The position numbers were made by a program, and so were the translations under genes. This document shows positions 1 to 12,875 of a stretch of 64,000 bases of DNA, one piece after another. Within the stretch, counting starts at the first letter, position 1. Each line of letters starts with the position of its first letter. Source of the DNA: Hirudinaria manillensis (Eukaryota > Annelida > Clitellata > Hirudinida > Hirudinidae); NCBI GenBank assembly GCA_034509925.1, contig CM067526.1, forward strand, positions 8,012,244 through 8,076,243. Reading direction: 5' to 3'. The notes beneath the pieces are model-generated. The model searched no databases. It was not told the DNA's origin and was given only the letters and a program-made list of their open reading frames with translations.

Positions 1-1387
1 ACGGAATTATAAGTGTTAATGTTTCCGAGGTATTTTGATGATGATGATGATGATGACGATGCTGTTGTTGTTAAGGTGCGTAATGACTTTTATTTCAAAT
101 AATTAAGTAATCATCAGAAATTATAGGGCATCATATTGCTGGACTCACTTGTTACCAAGTGATTGAGTGAAGGAATTGTAAAAGAACAGGGCGGAAAAGT
201 GAGTGAAATATCGTTGTTTACACACAAAACAACATGAGACACAAACTCATGGCCGCCAAAACATGCAAAAACAGCAGGACACAAAAGCAGTGGGACATGC
301 AAACATACAACACACAAACGCAACAATACAAACACATCTGCCTTTTTTCATAACTGCAAGTCACATTCATATATTATTAATTTAACATTTATCAATTCTT
401 TATGTAATTTTAATAAATAATAATTATAATTATAATTGATTTCATTTTATTAATTGTTCAATAAATCATTTAGAAAGAGGTGGCCGTTAATGCGAACAAG
501 TCCTTGAAAAGATACACAAGTGGGTCTCGGAAGTGAGAGAATGACCTTCGTGTCAAAGGTCAAGAAAGATGGAGGTCAACAACATAAATTATCGTCTTGT
601 GTCTCCGATAAGTTTGTTTGAGACAATTTAAGTCTTTTTTTATTCGCTTTTAAATTCAAAATAAATTTAATTCGATTATTAATTAATTTCAATTATTAAT
701 TAAATCACATTGATTCTAATTCGCTCATATTTATGTTTATATCATCGTTTAATGTTCTTAATGCATCTATTGGTTGCTGCTGTAAACTTTTCAATTTACT
801 GAAGACGAATATGAAGAATATATATTTAATATTAAAAGCTTGAGTTAATATTAAAATATCTCATGTTTTATAAAAGATTCAATATTAAAACTTAAAGTTT
901 CTTTTAACTTTTTTAAAATAAAAACGTGCAAGAAGTCGAGATGAATTTATAAATAATTTAAAGAATAATTTGTAATAATAATAATAATAATTTATGGAAT
1001 AATAACTTATTAAATAATTGTCAGGACCTAATGTACTCCAGACCATGGTGGCTTCGGTTGCCTTGCATTCATCAAAGTGTCAAATTTATCGAGGATTGTC
1101 AGTCAATTAGACGTTGATCCCCCAAAGAAATTGAAAAATATTTATCCTTCCACTTTAATTGTAATAAATGATTCCTGATTGATGGAAATTCGCTTGATTG
1201 ATGCGTCATGGATAGTATCGGCTGTCACAATGTCTTCCAGGATAGGATTAATTCAGAGAAAAGATGGCGGACGAGAACGCTGGCCCCAAAACCGGGTAAC
1301 ATTTCGGCACCCAGTAACAGGGTGACGTCTCAATACCCTAGATCAGGATGACATTTCAGTCATTTATCTTTTCATTTAATATTTCAG
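1..1387. other. AT-rich, no recognised gene
   Basis: This stretch is AT-rich with short GAT and AAT runs (about 38-70 and 975-992). The small open frames here have low-complexity or unremarkable translations and no splice or domain support. The part from about 1020 to 1330 is less AT-rich, but I see no gene in it. Confidence 0.5.
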
Positions 1388-1504
1388 AGCATCTCAGTTT
1401 TTCGTTGACTTCGCATGATGACTCTCAAGGGAAATGGTGGCGGAATGGAAATACCGGTGTCTGTAATTCCACGGGGGTTTTCCTCGAGTCTTTGGAAATT
1501 CCAG
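1388..1504 (+). other. Candidate internal exon, phase 1-1, unknown protein
   Basis: A 117-bp segment lies between an acceptor-like tttaatatttcag and a donor-like gtcagt. Only one of its three frames is open throughout, and it begins and ends in phase 1. The 38 complete codons read like ordinary protein, with central residues KWWRNGNTGVCNSTG, including one potential N-glycosylation sequon. Symmetric phase 1 exons are common in extracellular modular proteins, but I do not recognise the domain. A 79-codon open frame on the other strand overlaps it, so the strand is not certain. No neighbouring exon was found. Confidence 0.3.
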
Positions 1505-2791
1505 GTCAGTTTCGATAAGGTTATCATTTCTGCGGAGATATGAGATAGGATGATGTCGGACACTTTATTGCCTCTGCGATCATCAGAGCCAACAAATAGG
1601 AGATCATTGAGACCAACTTTCACCTCTCTTCCTTCATTCCTTGCTGAGTACTAAGTAATATTTCCCAGTCCTTTAGAGTTACAACTAATTATAATAAATT
1701 TAAATAAATTGTTTGAAATAATTATAATATATATATTGTATTTAATAAATAGTTACAGTAAATTGTTGGAAGTGATTATAATATTTAATAATATAAATAT
1801 AATAAATGGTTATAATAAGTTATTGGAAATTGTACTTTGAGTTTCTTGCAGATTAACATTGAATTAATGAAGGTTGGCAATTTATGGGCGCTGGATTCCA
1901 GAATTTTCTGATCAATAACATCGCTAATAACATCTTGTTGACAAAATGTAAACATGGACGATATTAGGCAGGGACGCTAGACCATTAGTTTCGACAAGAA
2001 TCATTATCATCATCAACATTGTTACAAACATTAGAAGATTAAATGTTAAAATAATATTCGACATAAGCAACAATGAATTTTAATCAACTAATATTAGTAA
2101 TTTTTTTTATTTACTAAAATATTAATATTATTAATTAATAATAATAATATTATTATTATTGTTGTTATTATTGTTACTATTATGACTAAGCGACAATCCC
2201 ACACAACCCCGCCCTTATCCTAATTTCTGGCTCAATTACTCTGCCTGGTTCTGCGCGTAACTTTAATCACATTAAATGCTCAGCAGCCATTGAAATATTA
2301 TCTTCTGGATGACGTCACATCCGTTCAGAGATGCCATGCGCAGTGCCATCCATCGCACGTGATCAAGCGAGTATTCTCCGTATGATCACATCTACGGTGA
2401 TGATGATCTCAATAATAACTATGCTCTACATTAAATCATATTTTATTATTATTTATATTAAACATTTTTATTATTATTATTATTATTACATTATCATTCT
2501 GGTGTCAACATTGCTTAGATCAAATCTGGTTGACTTCTGAATAACTGATAAATGATTAATACTAAACAGCATTAATAATAAAAATATTATATTATTATTA
2601 TTATTATTATTATTATTTTATGTAAAAGTCATTCAAACAATTTATTCTTTCGACTTTTTGGAAATGAAACAATCAAAAGAAATCCATGAATGTGATTGGT
2701 GGAGAGGAATATGCAAATTTCTGCTGAAATTATTTCACTCAATATCTTGCCTCTATCTTTTTGGAACATGAATGTTCAAGAGACTTATGCC

Positions 2792-2915
2792 GATGAGGAT
2801 GACAACGACGATGATGACGATGACGACGATGATGATGACGACGATGATGACGATGACGACGATGATGATGACGACGATGATGACGATGACGACGATGTTG
2901 ATGACGATGATGATG
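2792..2915. repeat. GAT/GAC microsatellite with about 33-bp higher-order unit
   Basis: Degenerate GAY triplets are arranged in a roughly 33-bp pattern of alternating GAT and GAC. On the + strand this reads as a long aspartate run inside a 110-codon open frame. The frame is a product of the repeat and has no other support as a gene. Confidence 0.85.
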
Positions 2916-3060
2916 AACAAAAGGACGACATGATTAAAAACGCTGATAGCAATAATGGTAAATATCGTTATAATTATTCACGTTACCCACGTTGCGATTT
3001 ACAAATTAATTATTATTATTATTATTAGAATTAGAATTATTACTATTACCATCAACACCG

Positions 3061-3184
<124 letters not shown>

Positions 3185-3651
3185 GTAAAGGGGATGCATT
3201 TTCATAGCATGTATGTATATTGTGTCACAAAACAAAGCCTAATATAATTGACTAAATATTTGGATTGTCATCATCGTAATCATTCCACAGTAACAATCAA
3301 TGTTGTCGTTATAAATTATTATAATAATAATAAATAATTAATAATTATAATATATATTATATAAAATATATATTATAATAATAATTAATAACTATAATAA
3401 TTAATAACGATAATTACTTTTTATTTCATTTCGTAATTTCAGTGGAAATAATTTTTTTTTATCTGTTTGTAGTTTTAATAGAAATAATTTCTGTACCACG
3501 AGAGTGACAAAAGAGATTTGCTTACAACAATTGTGAGGCTCGAGTGTTTAGTCAACAAGATCAACTCACATCTCTCACCCACTCATCGGTTCACCCGTTC
3601 ATTCATCAACCCATCCGTCCACCCAACCATCATCCAATCACTCGGTCCTCA

Positions 3652-3695
3652 AATCAATCAATCAATCAATCAACCAACCAATCAATTAATAAATC
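3652..3695. repeat. (AATC)n tetranucleotide repeat
   Basis: Short imperfect AATC/AACC repeat following a CATC-rich stretch. The overlapping open frames contain INQ-type repeats and are judged spurious. Confidence 0.8.
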
Positions 3696-5328
3696 AAGCA
3701 GTATTCAACCACTTAAGCCAGCCAAGTATCAATTTGCTAGTGCAAACAGTTCAACCACGGATTCGAACCACCTCGTACTACGTTTGAACTTCATTGATTT
3801 GAACAAGAATCGTAATAATCCCAATTAAGAAACCATAAAGAATGGAATGTGACGATGTCAACGTGACTGTCTGAAATGTGTTGTGACAATGTTCTGATTC
3901 CATCCGACAGATTTTATATATTAACAAAACAATTAATAAATATTTGCGTAACTTAACTTAAATAAAATAATTACTAAATAATAATACTAATAATATAACA
4001 ATATGTAAAATTTAAAATTAATAATGTAGAAATCAGTGAGATAAAGAAATAATAGGAATAAAGTGTCTCATTGCAACATGACATGACTATAACAACAACA
4101 CACTTTACTCTCGAACAGAGGCAAATTAAATTTATGACAAAATCCTGCAAATAATACCAAATCAGTGACTAAAATAAACTCAATTGAGGTTTAAATAAAT
4201 TAAAATCATATTTAAGATTAAAACTGAATATCAATTAGTGATATTTAATTGGTAATTAATCAATTTAAAACATAATTTCTAAAAAGTTTAAAAATAAAGA
4301 ATAAAAGCAGACGACAGCATGAACACGAACTCTTTTGAACCTTCTCAGTTGAACTTCTTCTGCCCTTTGACCCTCTGAACTTTGACCTCTCAACTGCAGA
4401 CTGGAACTGGAAGCTGCCCTCTGAAAAGGCAGAAATATTTTTATATTATTCGCCATTTATTCATTATTTTTATAAAATTAAATATTTATTTGTAAAAGAT
4501 TTATTTACATTTATTCGTTATATTATATATTACTGTACGATATTAAAACACTTATTGAGCTTTTGTAATGAATAATTGTTAATTATTATATTATAAAGGA
4601 TTTCAAGAAAAGAACAAATTGTTGGCTTCGGTTGACAGAGCACTGCGCATGACTGGAACATGGAGGACAGGAAATGATTTTTAATTCATTAAAATTTAGT
4701 TTTACTCGACATCATAAATTTATAATTTATTTTCCATAATTAATCACCTTAATTAATGGTTATTATCGTGCCAATTATTTTGAATTAATTGTGATATTGA
4801 ACAATATTTCCACGAGGAACAAGCTAATTATTTATTATTTCATTGCAATGCGAAATGTTTGTTGTCGAGTTAACTTATTATTATTATTATTATTATAACT
4901 ATTAGGCTTACTATTTGTTATTATAATTTTATTTTTATAATGGTTAGCATCATTTATTTACCCGAACAGAAACAATCACAGTGATAGAAAGTTATATAAA
5001 AAAATCATCAAGCCAAGAATTCCCTTTTTGGTATAAAGTCCTCCAAACCTGACTCGGAATCTTCACTGTGACTGACAACATCATCTTAAACTAAACGACT
5101 TAAAATATATATGTGCGATATTATAAATATAAAACCGAAAATCAATCAAATGACAACAAAAACAATAACAAAAAATGATTCTCAATTCATTTCTTCTGTC
5201 GAATGGCACTGCATGGAAAGCACCAGGTTCTCCTTTTATTCGGACAACCATTTGTTGCTTCCACCTTTCTTGCTGACTTCCTTTAATCTCTCTTCAAAAA
5301 GTTTTTTTGCAGACTTCTCTGTCTTCTT

Positions 5329-5536
5329 TCACAAGTCAAGGCGTAGGATGACTTTGCTGAAGTTGTCGCTGTCTTTTCCTCTGCCGCCGCCACTGCTGCT
5401 ACTACTACTACTACTACTACTACTGCTACTATCCAGAACAATGTTTCTGAAGGTTTTACTGTCAAATTTTAACGAAAATTGGTCTTGGTATTGCATCATC
5501 AGACTTTTTCGAAATTCTAAAGATGTCATAACTTCT
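5329..5536 (-). other. Possible serine-run exon-like island
   Basis: This patch is less AT-rich than its surroundings. On the minus strand an open frame reads EFRKSLMMQYQDQFSLKF, then a serine run encoded by AGY/AGT triplets, GGGRG and a lysine/aspartate-rich tail, ending at a stop. A CATCTTTAG acceptor-like site precedes EFRKS. No clear donor and no recognisable domain are seen. It could be a real exon with an expanded triplet repeat, or a microsatellite in non-coding DNA. Confidence 0.2.
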
Positions 5537-6066
5537 TTGTCCATTTTCTTCAAACTGACTTTTTTTCAAATTATATTATTTTTATATTTATATTTTATAT
5601 TTAGTAATATTATTACCTATTTTATGTCTTAATGTGATGCCTTGTATATTGTACTGTATATTACACATTGTTTGAGTTAACTTATAGATTATCTTTATAT
5701 ATTATCGAGCCAATTTGTACATACTTTTGTATATAATCCTGCTATATATCAGCTACTATTTACCTATTTATTTGTAAATAATAACGTTACTTTTGAATTT
5801 ATACAAATTATCAAAAAAAAAAGTTTATTACTGATAATAAATCATGCCATTCCTAATCATAACTTGACCAATTTCCATCACCGTAATCGTAATGGTCATA
5901 CAGCAATCATCATCATCAACGCCATCGTCGTCGTCGTCGTCATCCAACAACGTGGAATGAAAGAAGGAGCAATTACTGAGTTGTAACAATCGGGAAGCAG
6001 AAGAACAATTTTCCAACATTAACTCGACTGGAGCAGCTGGAATTACACAACAGCAGCAGCTTTTCG

Positions 6067-6215
6067 ATGTGGAGAGATTGTGATGTTGATGGTGATGATG
6101 ATGATGATGGTGATCGTGATGTTGATGGTGATGATGATGATGGTGATCGTGATGTTGATGGTGATGATGATGATGATGGTGATTGTGTTGTTGGTGATGA
6201 TGATGGTGATCGTGT
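6067..6215. repeat. GATGTTGATGGTGATCGT minisatellite
   Basis: About four imperfect 30-33 bp units built from GAT/GGT/GTT/CGT triplets. Because the unit is a multiple of three, open frames appear in several frames (DVDGDDDD-type on +, serine/proline-type on -). It is interpreted as repeat DNA. Confidence 0.8.
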
Positions 6216-6599
6216 CACCACGGCAACGGATCTATCAAACGACACGTGTATCTTTTTCACGGCTCAATTTATTTTGAATAAAATTAACGTGTTCAAACAT
6301 TAATTATTAATCAATTCAAATATTAATTATTTAATATTTATAAAATAATAAACTCTTCTTAACTGGCCTTTAATAGTGAAGATAACAATAATAACTGGAA
6401 GGGATAATGTTATCGTGAAACATTCCTTTGACTGAATATTAAGATGTAATGTTTTATGCCAATATTTTTATATTTTATTATATTAATACAATAATAAATA
6501 GTCGATAACATATTCCTTATTAAATAACTTATGAAAAATATAATTTTAAAGATAAAACACAACTTGGTGACAACCGATCGTTCGAAATTCATTGTACGA

Positions 6600-6905
6600 A
6601 TGAACGAAGGAATGAATGAATCATAGCATGAATGAATGAATAAACATTATAATGGAAAGAACGAGAGAATGAATGAATGAATGAATGGATGAATGATAAA
6701 GAAAGAGACCCAATTGTAGAAATCGAGTTTGAGAATGAGTTTCGGATTTGGGGCTCATTGAAGCCACAAGGTGTGACTGGAGATCTTCATTCAATTTGTT
6801 GCACACTAGAGGTGACAAATAATTTCCACTTGCGGTACATCCTGCACCGCTATTACTGTTCATTCATTCATTCGTTCGTTCATTCATTCATTCATTCATT
6901 CGGTC
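6600..6905. repeat. GAAT / ATTC tetranucleotide tracts around a balanced island
   Basis: GAAT repeats at about 6600-6695 and ATTC repeats at about 6858-6905 are the same tetramer in opposite orientation. The island between them (6720-6812) has an acceptor-like ccaattgtag, one open frame on + (EFENEFRIWGS...) and a possible donor ctagag|gtgaca. This is only a weak exon candidate. Confidence 0.6.
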
Positions 6906-7346
6906 GCTTAATCGTTCTTTCGTTCATCCTACTCTCTTCCATCGAACAAAAATGCATTTGTAGATCACCATTGTTTAATAAAAACATCTGCTTTGAAAGT
7001 CCAGGCATGAATAAAAACATTGAATGCACTAGAAATAATACTAATATAACAAACATTACCAATGCTAAGTATTATTATTTTTTTCTTTTTCTTTTTCTTC
7101 TTCTTCTTCTTCTTCTTATTATTATTATTATTAGTTAATTAATTAATTAATTAATATCTGGACACTGATGGCAGCTATTCTTTTTAATTCCATCTCTTTC
7201 ATTCGAGGTCATGATGACGATTCCCACGAATGGACGCAGTCAAAGCGTGATTGACTCAAACTGTTGCTGGGTGCGAGTTGACTCAGAAGTTGATTGAATT
7301 ATGATTTTTATTTTGTTATAGCATTCTCTGCAATAGTAATAAAAAC

Positions 7347-7517
<171 letters not shown>

Positions 7518-7524
<7 letters not shown>

Positions 7525-8945
7525 AGTTGATGGAGCAACTTGAAACGGCAATGGGCAGCGCAGGACTTAAAATCAATCCAAACAAGTGCGCCACACTCCG
7601 AACCGAAACTCATTGCAAGGAAAAACGCTGGATAGTCAATCCTACACCCTACATTAAATTTCAATCACAGGATATCAAAGCAATAGACGTCTCAGAGACC
7701 TACAAATACCTGGGGATACAGATTGGAGTTCGAAAGCAGCCAGTGTCGATCGGTTATGAAATTCAAAAATCTCTCAACTCCATTTCAAAAGCACCAATTA
7801 AGCCGTGCCAACGCCTATATATTCTAAAAGTCCATCTGATACCAAGCCTCGTTCACAAACTTACCTTTGGCGAGGTCAACCTCGGTTCTCTGAGTTCCTC
7901 AGATACCGCGATTAGGAAAGCAACAAGGCATTGGCTTCATCTTCCAAAGGATGTCCCAAAGCCATTTTACCATGCTCCCGTCAAATCCGGTGGTCTGGGA
8001 ATTCTCCCACTTAAACAATGGGTTCCCCGGCTCAGAATAAATAGATTGACAGAGATCTTCTCTGAGACAGGTAGTCGTAAAGATGAATTCCTGTTGGATG
8101 TTCTTAGGAACAACACCCTGATCATGAGAGAATTCCGGAAATTTGGAACGTCGGAGGCAAAACAATCAAAACCAGATTGGAAAGTGGCGGCATCAGAGAG
8201 CCTATACAAAACAGTGGACGGTTATGGATTAAGATCATTCACCAGAGGAATTGGAATGAGTGATTGGATTTCAGCAGCGGTCCCAAGAATTTCATCTGGC
8301 CAATATATCAAATGCATAAAGGTCCGAGCGGCTGCCCTTCACTGCAGACTCCGAGCGTCAAGATGGAATCCTCTGGCTTCAAGGAGATGCGGTGAGGGCT
8401 GCAATTCTTTCGAATCGCTGGGCCACATGATCCAGAGATGCCCGAGAACTGATGGCCCAAGACATGAAAGACACAACGCTGTCGTTAGGGAATTAGAACG
8501 GGAACTACGAAAAAAGGGCTATACTACGGTAACAGAGCCCCGTATTCCCACAGAAAAGGGACTCAAGATTCCTGATCTGTGTGCCTGGAGAGGTGACCTC
8601 TACATAGTGACTGATGTTGCCGTGGCATCCGATGATTATGATTTAGACAAGTGTCATGAGAGCAAGGTTTCAAAGTACGACCTTAAAGATGTTCATGATT
8701 GGATGTTGAGGAATGCCCCAGGCGGCGTCCAAAGAATGCTTCCGAAGGTTGGCGCCTGCGTTTGCAACTGGAGAGGAGTCATGAGTGCAGAATCATACAG
8801 ATTCTGGAGAGAGTGCGGCGCTTCGAAGACGAGTTTAATGTACGTTGTGCTCTCGGTCCTCAGCCACAGCTACAAAATCTGGAGGGCTCACAGGTGCCCA
8901 CTTCCGAGGGCAATCGCACTTTCTCGGACTGCGAATTCTCAATGA
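7518..8945 (+). pseudogene. R4/Dong-like non-LTR retrotransposon, 5'-truncated ORF
   Basis: This 475-codon frame is the C-terminal part of an R2/R4-superfamily reverse transcriptase with a restriction-like endonuclease. Seen in the sequence: GLKINPNKC near residue 16 (late RT motif), YKYLGIQIG near 62 (thumb region), a C-x3-C-x7-H-x4-C finger at about residues 291-308, and the endonuclease core PD (352-353), D366 and K383. The catalytic YxDD motif and everything N-terminal are missing, so the copy is dead on arrival. The apparent start codons lie in the target duplication, not in the element. Insertion in TAA-type repeats is known for Dong elements (R4 clade), which supports that assignment. 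It is much less AT-rich than the surrounding DNA. Confidence 0.9.
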
Positions 8946-9110
8946 CATTGGCAGTTGACGTTACTCGGCGCGTTCGATCGTGATTTCACCTTCTGACCGA
9001 ATGTCCAGGGTGATCTCGGGCCCTAGTGCGGACACTAAACTTTGGAGAGGCCGTCGAAATATTGTTGTTTGTGTTTTGGGTGTGAGGCCGAGAAAATAAA
9101 TAAAAAAAAA
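7525..9110 (+). mobile_element. 5'-truncated R4/Dong-like element, complete 3' end
   Basis: The element body lies exactly between the two copies of the 82-bp target duplication. It contains the truncated ORF and about 165 bp of 3' UTR, ending in gagaaaataaataaaaaaaa. Truncation at the 5' end, a tail at the 3' end and flanking direct repeats are the hallmarks of target-primed reverse transcription. The ORF is intact from the truncation to its stop and the duplications look identical, so the insertion is probably recent. Confidence 0.88.
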
Positions 9111-9192
9111 AATAATAATAATAACATTAACCATATTAATAATAGCATTTATAACAACAATTAAAGCACGTAACAACTTTTATTAATGATGA
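9111..9192 (+). repeat. Target-site duplication, right copy (82 bp)
   Basis: Matches 7443-7524 base for base by eye, ending attaatgatga. After it the sequences diverge (tgattttg here, agttgatgg in the element). Confidence 0.9.
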
Positions 9193-9360
9193 TGATTTTG
9201 AGATCTTTTTACGGAACTATTTTTAGGATCGGTCACGTGAGTGGAGAATGAAAGTCAAGGACCTAAAATGGGGCTTCGTGCGATTCGCCTCATTCAAATA
9301 TCGCCTGACCAAATCCTTTAACCCCGTTTCTCTTTCGTTTGTTTATTCAATCATGTACAC

Positions 9361-9415
9361 GTTCATTCATTCATTCGTTCATTCATTCATTTATTCATTC
9401 ATTCGTTCGTTCGTT
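9361..9415. repeat. (ATTC)n tetranucleotide repeat
   Basis: Short ATTC/GTTC tract. The overlapping open frame (FIHSF repeats) is spurious. Confidence 0.85.
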
Positions 9416-9584
9416 CGAAATTATAAATAATTTTGTTTAATTGCGAATTAATCTTCAATAATTATTAATTAATACTTGCGAGATAATAATGTGAAGCCAC
9501 AACAATGAGATGCATTGGAACAGAGTGATTGGAAGTTGGTGACTGTTGCTTCAATGAATCTCATCGATTGAACGCAAGCGTCGT

Positions 9585-9801
9585 GTTGGTCTGCAATGCA
9601 TTCCTGTGAATGACTGTGAATTCATGGTTTCGTTTTGAGGCGAATTTCAGACAACTGTTGTTTGTTCCAGCCATATTTTCTTGAGATCTTTCAATGTGCT
9701 TAATGAGACATCTTCAATGTGCTTCAACTGATCACTTGTGAAATGATTAACTTTCGTCTCATTCATCGAGAGCCATTCACGTGAATGCATTGCAGACCAA
9801 C
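9585..9801. repeat. Imperfect 28-bp inverted repeat with about 160-bp loop
   Basis: The arm at 9585-9612 (gttggtctgcaatgcattc...) is the reverse complement of 9774-9801 with 26 of 28 positions matching. The loop also holds two copies of tcaatgtgctt (near 9700 and 9715). It could be a small foldback element. No coding frame is convincing across it. Confidence 0.75.
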
Positions 9802-11337
9802 CCGATTACAATCAGAGATTGATGATCTTTTGAAAACAATTACAAGGAGGAACTTGTTGCTGATGTTCCTAATGGAAACCATGGCATCCAACAAGCTATA
9901 AACACGGGCGCGTAATAATGGCGGAACAAAGATAAAACAACAAGTTGGCTTCGGCATAGATATCGATTCATATTTGAGTCTTTCGCTGCTAGACGTTGTG
10001 GCGATTGTAAGCTTTAATGTTGTTGCTGTTATTAGTGTTGTTGTTGTTGTTGTTTGCTGTATGTTTTTGGTTAATGCAATTAATGAGTTGTTTGGTTCAT
10101 GTGATCAATGTTAACCAATTACCAATATTAAGGAATACATCACCTAGAATGAATGAATATTTAATTAGTTAGCTTCGCAATACATAAACCTCACGGCAGT
10201 CTACGAATCAATTAATTAATTTATTTATTTATTATTAACCTCACAATAGCTTAACATCAGTTGATTCCTAACTTGTTACTGAAGTTAAGTCAAATACCAA
10301 TGTAAGTGGCCCTAGTAATGACATGCGCACAGCAAACGCAGAGAGAATACATCGGATAATATCATTGAATCCAATACCCAATCACGCAATATGTCTGTCC
10401 TTATCTACCTCAAAATCTGTGGAAGAAGCACAAACGTGGAGATGGTGAAGATGGGAGAGTGGAATGTTCCAATTGGTCCTTCAATGTTCCATTAATTTAT
10501 TAGGCTTCACTTATTATAGCAATAATTATAATTGTTATTATTATAATATAACCATAATATTTATAATAATAATGTATTAACAATATAATTATAATAATAA
10601 TTATTCTTATTATTATCACAGATAGAAATTAATTATTTAGCCGCTGAAAATGCCTTGTAAATTTCTACTCCTTTTGAAAATTAAATTAATAAATTCAAGG
10701 AAAATAATCTCCATATCCAGCTGTAATTGTTAGGCGTGGATGATGTCATCCATCGAAACTTTCTGTCGTTCAGCGAAGGTTCGCGAGGAACATCAAAAGA
10801 TCATATTAACCGCTTGAGACACCATTGACTCAAATTATTGGCTGAGGATGATGACGACGACGATGATGATGACGACGACAATGACGATGATGATGATGAT
10901 GATTAACGTAACACATAATCATTGCAATGAACGATCTAAAGCGAAACAAAGGCCAAAGAATGGCCAGCACAAATACATAAAAACCCGTGTATTTTGTAAT
11001 GCATGTCGGACGATAATTGAGAAGCAACAACGTCTTCACTTGAATGAAATGGGACGCCATTAATTTTTTTGTTGTCATCCCGATTGCTGATCTCCTGCTA
11101 TCGTGTCATCGACGTGCATTCGTCGATTTTAATTAATTAATTAATAATTAAATAATATTATAATTAACATGTGTCTAATGTGTCTTTAAAGTTATTTAAC
11201 TGTTAGTGTTGTTCGTGCACTTCTTGTTGTTATTTGTAATATCGTCTGCTCAGTCTAAATAAATTCATAAATCATCAATAATATACCAGTATGAATATTC
11301 ATTAGTATGCATTATTAATGGCGCATACATGGCAATA
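9802..11337. other. AT-rich intergenic, short GAT and TTG runs
   Basis: No gene recognised. Contains a TTG run near 10030-10060 and a GAT/GAC run at about 10846-10904. A short region at 10400-10480 has good acceptor-like tracts on the minus strand, but all frames close quickly. Confidence 0.5.
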
Positions 11338-11338
11338 A

Positions 11339-11385
<47 letters not shown>

Positions 11386-11422
11386 GTAAATAAATAAATA
11401 AGTAAGTAAATAAATAAATAAT
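11338..11422. repeat. (AAAT)n tetranucleotide repeat
   Basis: About 20 units of AAAT, with a few AAGT variants near the right end. Confidence 0.95.
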
Positions 11423-11540
11423 AAATGTTAATTAAAAAGATTTGTTGTTATTGCATGAATTTGGTAGTGTCATGATCGACTGAAGCAACAGCGCCGTTTG
11501 AGTCATCGTCACACCTATCTCTTCACGACATCTCTGTCAT

Positions 11541-11640
11541 ACTCGTCCAACAATCCATCCACCCTTCCATATATCCATCCATCCATCCATCTATCCACCC
11601 TTGCATATATCCATCCATCCATTCATTCATCTACCATCCT
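11541..11640. repeat. (ATCC)n tetranucleotide repeat
   Basis: Imperfect ATCC/ATTC repeat followed by pyrimidine-rich DNA. The overlapping serine/histidine/proline-rich open frame is spurious. Confidence 0.85.
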
Positions 11641-11716
11641 TCCTTCGCTTTTCATACATACCTTTTTTGTTTATTTGTTTGGGCATTGTTGCCTATCATT
11701 TAATTCCTCCAAGAAT

Positions 11717-12197
11717 GATTGATTGAAATGAATGGATTGAAATGGATTGATTGAAATGAATGGATTGAAATGGATTGATTGAAATGAATGGATTGAAATG
11801 GATTGATTGAAATGAATGGATTGAAATGGATTGATTGAAATGAATGGATTGAAATGGATTGATTGAAATGAATGGATTGAAATGGATTGATTGAAATGAA
11901 TGGATTGAAATGGATTGATTGAAATGAATGGATTGAAATGGATTGATTGAAATGAATGGATTGAAATGGATTGATTGAAATGAATGGATTGAAATGGATT
12001 GATTGAAATGAATGGATTGAAACGGAGTGATTGTAATGAATGGATTGAAATGGATTGATTGAAATGAATGGATTGAAATGGATTGATTGTAATGAATGGA
12101 TTGAAATGGATTGATTGAAATGAATGGATTGAAATGGATTGATTGAAATGAATGGATTGAAATGGATTGATTGAAATGAATGGATTGAATGGATTGA
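11717..12197. repeat. 28-bp minisatellite, about 17 copies
   Basis: Tandem array of gattgattgaaatgaatgg plus attgaaatg, period 28 bp, with two slightly variant units near 12020-12090 (gaaacggagtgattgtaatg) and a truncated last unit. The unit length is not a multiple of three and its minus strand lacks stops, so two minus frames stay open for more than 180 codons with the same cyclically shifted peptide. These open frames are a numerical consequence of the repeat, not evidence for a gene. Confidence 0.97.
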
Positions 12198-12404
12198 TGG
12201 TGAATTATTGTCAGCGTTGATTGATCCATCATGCGTTGGATTGTTGCGCGTCGGATCCATTCATTGGCCATTCATTCATTCTTGTATTTCCTACACCCTC
12301 TCCTGTCCCTCACGATCTTTCCTCTTCTCTGCCTCCTCACTCGCATATTTCTATTGATTTTTCATCTCGATTTGAATTTTTTATCGATCCAGCGTCCACG
12401 ACAG

Positions 12405-12515
12405 TCATTTTGTTGTTGTTCGTGTTCGTGTTGTTGTTGCTGTTGTTGCTGCTATTGTTGCAGTTTTGGCTCGTTGTGTTGTTCCAGTTGTTGCTGGTGT
12501 TGATGTCACTATCGT
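12405..12515. repeat. TTG/CTG-rich triplet tract
   Basis: Imperfect GTT/GCT triplets; asparagine, leucine or cysteine runs arise in different frames. No exon could be supported. Confidence 0.75.
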
Positions 12516-12774
12516 TGCTTTTGTCTCTTAAATATCTGAACGACTTCATTTCATTAATCCAATATCATATTCCTCGTCAAATTTAATTTCCATCAATCCG
12601 AAGTCCTACAATCAATTATTTATTCATGTAAACAATAAATTTGTAAATATTCACGAGCAACGTTCATGTTTAATATTCATGGATCCATTTGCATTGTTCC
12701 TTCTGGAGATTAGAGCAGTTTGTAGTTTCAAAAGGACTCCAAATATTTCCAATTTAAGATTACTTTCATCTACT

Positions 12775-12875
12775 TTCATTCATTCATTAATTCATTCATT
12801 CCTTCAATCACTTATTCACCTGTCAGTCATCCATCCTTCGTACCTTCTGTCAATCAATCAATCAATCAATCAATT
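12775..12875. repeat. ATTC and AATC tetranucleotide tracts
   Basis: ATTC repeats near 12775-12805 and an AATC run at 12851-12873. Confidence 0.8.

Noticed and set aside
11696..12271. Two overlapping minus frames of about 190 codons
   Set aside because: Generated by the 28-bp minisatellite; the same peptide appears cyclically shifted in both.
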